A DNA stretch of 9,881 nt from Planctomycetota bacterium (GTDB lineage: Bacteria; Planctomycetota; Phycisphaerae; WQYP01). The DNA is taken from contig JAJZEY010000276.1 of the NCBI GenBank assembly GCA_021805585.1, positions 1 to 9,881 on the forward strand, in the 5' to 3' direction. The notes under the pieces are model-generated. The model saw only the letters and a program-made list of their open reading frames with translations. It was not told where the DNA came from and did not search any database. The position numbers and the translations under genes were made by a program. Position 1 is the first letter of the stretch; the number at the start of each line of letters is the position of its first letter. Below are positions 6,752 through 9,881 of this stretch, piece after piece.

Positions 6752-6795
6752 AATATCGTAATTAATCTAATTATGTATTAACATATATTGTACGC
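6752..6795. other. AT-rich island with small inverted repeats between convergent genes
   Basis: In otherwise GC-rich DNA, these 44 bases are strongly AT-rich. TAATTA occurs at 6759-6764 and 6768-6773, each copy self-palindromic. TATGT (6772-6776) pairs with ACATA (6781-6785) around a 4-base loop. Just before, CATG...CATG (6717-6740) is a weak bulged hairpin after the cinA stop. The position between the ends of cinA and the M48 gene fits a transcription-end region, but no canonical terminator for cinA is visible. Confidence 0.4.
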
Positions 6796-6844
6796 CATGG
6801 ATTCGGCAAAGGTTATGGCCGGGCGTGCGTGGGTGGTGGCATGG

Positions 6845-6864
6845 AAAAAGTGGGCTACGGGCCC
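6845..6864 (-). terminator. Weak intrinsic terminator-like site at the end of the M48 gene
   Basis: Read on the minus strand, GGGC and GCCC (6861-6864 and 6852-6855) form a 4-bp all-GC stem with a 5-base loop that includes part of the stop codon. It is followed after two bases by five T residues (6849-6845). The stem is short, so this is a tentative call. Confidence 0.25.
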
Positions 6865-9311
6865 GGCAATATTGGCGCGGCATGCGGCACAGGGTCTTTC
6901 GGTGCGGAAGCGGACTGCGGCATTGGCGCGGTAACCAACGGAGCCATTCCGACCGGTGCCCCGCCCTGGCGAGCCGCGGGTCCGGAGGTTGAGATACCGG
7001 CGGCCAGCCAGATCACGCACAGGAGCATCGTTAATCCGCCCGCGGCGCGAAAGCCATTGGCCCGCCAGTAACCGGTTGCGGCGGCGGACTTTTCCCGCGC
7101 GTCGGCGGCTTCGCGTTCCGGTGTCGCTTCGGTGGTTTCCGCAAGGGGCGGCAGTTGGAAGGCGGCTTCAATATCCTCGGCAAGCATCGCAACCTGCCCA
7201 ATGGTATCCAGTAGAACCGGTTGGAACCGCTCGAAAATGCGCTCCACCGTGGCCAGCACGGCGGGCGGATTTTTGGAATCCGGTATCGTTACCCCCAGCG
7301 TCTGTCCGTTAGTCGAATGGAGCTGGTCATTAATCTTTATCAGTTGGGCATCGGTGCGGATTTCCCGGTCAATGTCCTGAATTGTTGTGGCAAGGGCATT
7401 CGACGCCTCTTTAATCGCTTCCGCGAACAAGGGTCGCAGTCGGGCCGGATACGTGTCGGTAAGGGTGTGAAGAACCATGCCCCGTTCGCGCATCCGCAAT
7501 ACCAGTCCACCGCACTTTTCCAGAGCCTCGCATCGGGCGGCTATTTCAATGGCGCGCTGTTGAAGCTTTTTGCCGACATCCCCGGAAAGCTTCAACAGTG
7601 TTGGAGATTGTGAAAGGGCGAAGCAAAGCGCCAGCCTTTGGCGCGAAAGGCGGTCTAAAGCATCGACCCGTGGTTCTAATTCCTCAAGCTTTGTATGAAC
7701 TTCCCCCATCGCGCGTACCAGCCTTCGCCGAAGCCGCTGGAGTTCCCGTACCGCGGCCGGACGTTTCATATGCTCCACTGTGCGGATAAGCGCTTCCATA
7801 CTTTCCATATGCGCGCGGGAGGCGGTTCTGGCCCCAAGAAGGTCTTCATAATCCTTGCCGGTCTGGCTGTCGATGGTTTGAGAAAAATCCAGAAGCTGCC
7901 TGCGTAAATCGGCCAGCACGGAAGTGGCTTGGGCCGGATCGGCCGGGGGGGTTAGCCAGGAATTGTCCGGGAAAATCATACGCGCCGTTCCCAGGCTGGT
8001 ACGAAAATAACGGCGAACAACGAAAGCCTGTTCCCGGCGTTTGCTTTGTTCTTCCGCGAGTCTTCGGGAACTCACCAGGGGAATTCCCGTGGCGGCTCGG
8101 CCGATGTGAACGTCGTAATGCACGCGTGTGGCGCGCTGACAGACCGCGGAAAAATTAGAAAACAGATGCGTGCTGCGACTATTGCTGGTGACCAGTCCGT
8201 GAATCTGAATATGGCCAATATTGGCCGCTCGGTCGGTCAGCGATGGATGGGTGCTGCGCCAGGTGGACTTTTCCTCGCGTGACATTTCAAAAACCTTATC
8301 GCGATGCCGCGCCAGGGAAATGCCATCCGCCACAATCAGACGCACCATGTCATCGGGCAATGCCTTGGCGCGCAATGCGTGAAGGGTATCCGACTGGGCC
8401 AGGGTTGAACCCATGGACAGAAACCGCAGAACCTCAAGCGTGCGCAGCAGTTCGGCACGGCCGGCAATAAGTGCGGCGGCGCGGTCCGCATCATATTCCA
8501 TTTGCCGGGACAGACGGCAGAATAGCCATTCGCCGGCCACAAGAAACAGCCACAAAACGCCGCGCGAGGCTTCTACCACAAGGCGGGCACACCAGCCGGC
8601 GATCTGGCGGCTGAGCTTGCCCGATCGGCATTGCCGCAGCAGCCATTCGTCCACCGGGTCTCGCTGGTAAAGCACACGAGCCAGAAAATTTCCCGATTGC
8701 CGCAGCCACGCGCTGACGCGAAGACCGGACTGCTGATTAAAATGGGCGAATTCGTGAGCTAAAACCGCGGTGAAATTACGCAAAGGCAGACCGGCCGCCA
8801 GCGGCAGCCCCAGAATAAGCGTGACTTTGCCGGTTACGGAATTCTCCAGAAGCGCGCCTGCGTTTGCATCCACACAGCCCCGGATGGAATGGGGGATCGG
8901 GGCATTCATCCGAACGCAGAGCTTTTCGACGAACGCGTGCAGCAGTGGCTCATCTTCGCGGTCAAGCCGCACCGTGTCATCCGGTTCGCGCCGCGGGCGC
9001 AATATCAGCGGCTTGAAAATAAAGATCAACACCGTCAATTCCACAAACAGCAGAAAAAGACGAAGCAATGGCTGACCGACCCCGTTGGCTAACTGATGGC
9101 ACGTGAACCAGACCATGGCGACGGTGCCGGCCGCCAGAAGGCCCCAGAGCAGCAGCAGAAAGCCGATAGTGCAGAGCATGGCGGTTTTGTATTCCGGAAT
9201 AAGCTGTTCCATATCCGGCTGGGCGAAATCAAGGGCCGCCAGCAATTGGGCCGCTTCGCCGGTGAATTCCGGTCTGGAAACTGGGGGCGGATCGGGTGAG
9301 AAATCATTCAT
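6855..9311 (-). CDS. Large M48 (HtpX/Ste24-like) membrane zinc metallopeptidase with coiled-coil region
   Basis: The 818-residue protein has the zinc motif HEFAH at 186-190 and, in MEYDADRAA (271-279), Glu272 as the likely third zinc ligand. STHPSLTDRAANI (353-365) matches the 'HP...R...' block that follows in M48 peptidases. Membrane segments are predicted by eye at about 43-70, 82-104 and 252-266, and a last one at about 756-776. Residues 467-720 are mostly charged and helical, with coiled-coil character at about 500-560. A Pro/Ala-rich tail fills 777-818. E. coli HtpX has about 293 residues, so the 400-residue insert before the last membrane segment is unusual. M48 membrane enzymes degrade or clip damaged membrane proteins; the substrate here is unknown. 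GGAG (9322-9325) lies 10 bases before the ATG. The gene stands alone, convergent with cinA. Confidence 0.93.
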   Translation of the reverse strand: MNDFSPDPPPVSRPEFTGEAAQLLAALDFAQPDMEQLIPEYKTAMLCTIGFLLLLWGLLAAGTVAMVWFTCHQLANGVGQPLLRLFLLFVELTVLIFIFKPLILRPRREPDDTVRLDREDEPLLHAFVEKLCVRMNAPIPHSIRGCVDANAGALLENSVTGKVTLILGLPLAAGLPLRNFTAVLAHEFAHFNQQSGLRVSAWLRQSGNFLARVLYQRDPVDEWLLRQCRSGKLSRQIAGWCARLVVEASRGVLWLFLVAGEWLFCRLSRQMEYDADRAAALIAGRAELLRTLEVLRFLSMGSTLAQSDTLHALRAKALPDDMVRLIVADGISLARHRDKVFEMSREEKSTWRSTHPSLTDRAANIGHIQIHGLVTSNSRSTHLFSNFSAVCQRATRVHYDVHIGRAATGIPLVSSRRLAEEQSKRREQAFVVRRYFRTSLGTARMIFPDNSWLTPPADPAQATSVLADLRRQLLDFSQTIDSQTGKDYEDLLGARTASRAHMESMEALIRTVEHMKRPAAVRELQRLRRRLVRAMGEVHTKLEELEPRVDALDRLSRQRLALCFALSQSPTLLKLSGDVGKKLQQRAIEIAARCEALEKCGGLVLRMRERGMVLHTLTDTYPARLRPLFAEAIKEASNALATTIQDIDREIRTDAQLIKINDQLHSTNGQTLGVTIPDSKNPPAVLATVERIFERFQPVLLDTIGQVAMLAEDIEAAFQLPPLAETTEATPEREAADAREKSAAATGYWRANGFRAAGGLTMLLCVIWLAAGISTSGPAARQGGAPVGMAPLVTAPMPQSASAPKDPVPHAAPILPGP

Positions 9312-9321
9312 GAACCGAATG

Positions 9322-9325
9322 CTCC
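9322..9325 (-). promoter_or_regulatory. Ribosome binding site of the M48 peptidase gene
   Basis: On the minus strand GGAG ends 10 bases before the ATG at 9311, a slightly long but acceptable spacing. About 35 bases further upstream a 5-bp hairpin (GCCGA 9359-9363 with TCGGC 9370-9374) lies in the probable leader. I found no well-matched -35/-10 pair for this gene. Confidence 0.4.
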
Positions 9326-9397
9326 GGAAGATAAACCGTCATGCCACGATTGGTGCCGGCCGACGGTTATCGGCGCGGCTGATGCGGGGGTAATAGC

Positions 9398-9415
9398 AAA
9401 AAGCCGGGTCGCCGG
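9398..9415 (-). terminator. Weak intrinsic terminator-like site downstream of a possible right-edge gene
   Basis: On the minus strand CCGG (9415-9412) and CCGG (9407-9404) form a 4-bp stem around the loop CGAC, followed after one base by TTTTT (9402-9398). It lies about 100 bases past the stop at 9512 and before the M48 gene, where a terminator for an upstream minus-strand gene would be expected. The short stem keeps confidence low. Confidence 0.25.
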
Positions 9416-9511
9416 TCGGATTATTGGTCCCAAACGCGGTCCGCCCTGAAGGCTCTGACCACATGCGGATCGCGTTCCTTAAACGTCAATCCCCGTTGCG
9501 CAATCCAGAAA

Positions 9512-9881
9512 TCACCAAACAGTCACGACGAACCAAATAGAACGGAATGAATTGTAATAGGATGGGAACTTTCCGCAACTGCCATGGCGATATGTTGCGG
9601 TATTCGCACGCTTGCGCGCTGGTAATTCACGCGAGCGGATGAGCATTTTGCGGACTAATAGAAATGATTCGGCCATGGGTGGCAAAGCCGACCGAAACCA
9701 TTCCCGGCATGTTTCGCCCATACGCTCGCACGCCGGTAAATCGGGATTCATTGGCCCGCGGCCGTTCCGAAAATAGTCCGTCTCGCCGCCGCCGTCGCGC
9801 CATCCATCGCGGGAGCTGTGGCCAATGAAAAGCGCCGTTGCGGCAATGCCACTTGATTTCAGGTTCGCCAATCGAGAATCC
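9512..9881 (-). CDS. Possible C-terminal part of a minus-strand gene running off the right edge (hypothetical)
   Basis: This frame is open from the window edge to a TGA at 9512-9514 and gives about 122 residues with no family I recognise. The first 70 codons from the edge have a fair preference for G or C in the third position (for example around GHSSRDGWRDGGGETDYF); the last 50 codons do not, and their composition (many Ser, Arg, Tyr, Trp) looks less like a real protein. If a start inside the window is used, the only plausible one is TTG at 9871. A second minus-strand frame, 9627-9881, is also open to the edge and cannot be ruled out. The weak terminator-like site at 9398-9415 is in the right place for either. 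The region may equally be non-coding or a decayed gene. Confidence 0.25.
   Translation of the reverse strand, partial: DSRLANLKSSGIAATALFIGHSSRDGWRDGGGETDYFRNGRGPMNPDLPACERMGETCREWFRSALPPMAESFLLVRKMLIRSRELPARKRANTATYRHGSCGKFPSYYNSFRSIWFVVTVW

Larger units (their letters stand above)
9312..9881. other. 570-base right-end region without a confident gene
   Basis: From 9312 to about 9511 I see only the leader of the M48 gene and a weak terminator-like site read on the minus strand (9398-9415). From 9512 to 9881 two minus-strand frames are open to the window edge, one ending at 9512 and one at 9627; neither gives a firm family match. The plus strand has only Arg-rich short frames. No tRNA, repeat array or transposon end is visible. 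Confidence 0.5.

Noticed and set aside
9862..9881. GGTTCG-like sequence at the right edge as a tRNA T-arm
   Set aside because: The paired arm does not close, the loop does not fit TTCGANNNC, and no acceptor or anticodon arm is found near it.

Overview
The window is GC-rich, gene-dense bacterial chromosome (by eye a little under 60% GC). It looks like Planctomycetota, probably a Phycisphaerae-type lineage. That is an inference from the short phenylalanyl-tRNA synthetase beta chain without an OB-fold domain, the lone pheT with no pheS beside it, and a very large M48 membrane metallopeptidase; no rRNA or other phylogenetic marker is present to settle it. I see no mobile element, CRISPR array, tRNA or rRNA gene.

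Layout, left to right. (1) 1-504, + strand: the C-terminal half of pdxA (DXP-dependent vitamin B6 synthesis), cut by the left edge. (2) 505-897: a 393-base gap with a GC-rich hairpin, a small pair of competing hairpins and no convincing gene. (3) 898-2877, +: a membrane-anchored protein with the layout of SurA/PpiD-type periplasmic chaperones but no recognisable parvulin isomerase domain. (4) 2984-5038, +: pheT, complete but missing the usual N-terminal tRNA-binding OB fold. (5) 5039-5413: a GC-rich gap full of inverted repeats, including two mutually exclusive hairpins just before the next gene. (6) 5414-6709, +: cinA, with both the COG1058 domain and the PncC amidase domain. (7) 6710-6854: a convergent gap with an AT-rich island. 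(8) 6855-9311, - strand: an 818-residue HtpX/Ste24-like M48 peptidase with membrane segments, a long coiled-coil region and a C-terminal membrane anchor. (9) 9312-9881: 570 bases without a confident gene. Two minus-strand frames are open to the right edge, and a weak terminator-like site lies between them and the peptidase gene, so the end of another minus-strand gene may be here.

The + strand genes are mostly housekeeping: cofactor synthesis, envelope protein folding, translation and pyridine-nucleotide salvage. They are separated by gaps of 106 to 393 bases, so a tight operon is not evident. The SurA/PpiD-like protein and the M48 peptidase could both serve envelope protein quality control, but nothing in the sequence couples them. 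I did not find a clearly new multi-gene system. The points most worth a second look are the domain losses in PheT and the SurA-like protein, the architecture of the M48 peptidase, and the structured leader before cinA.
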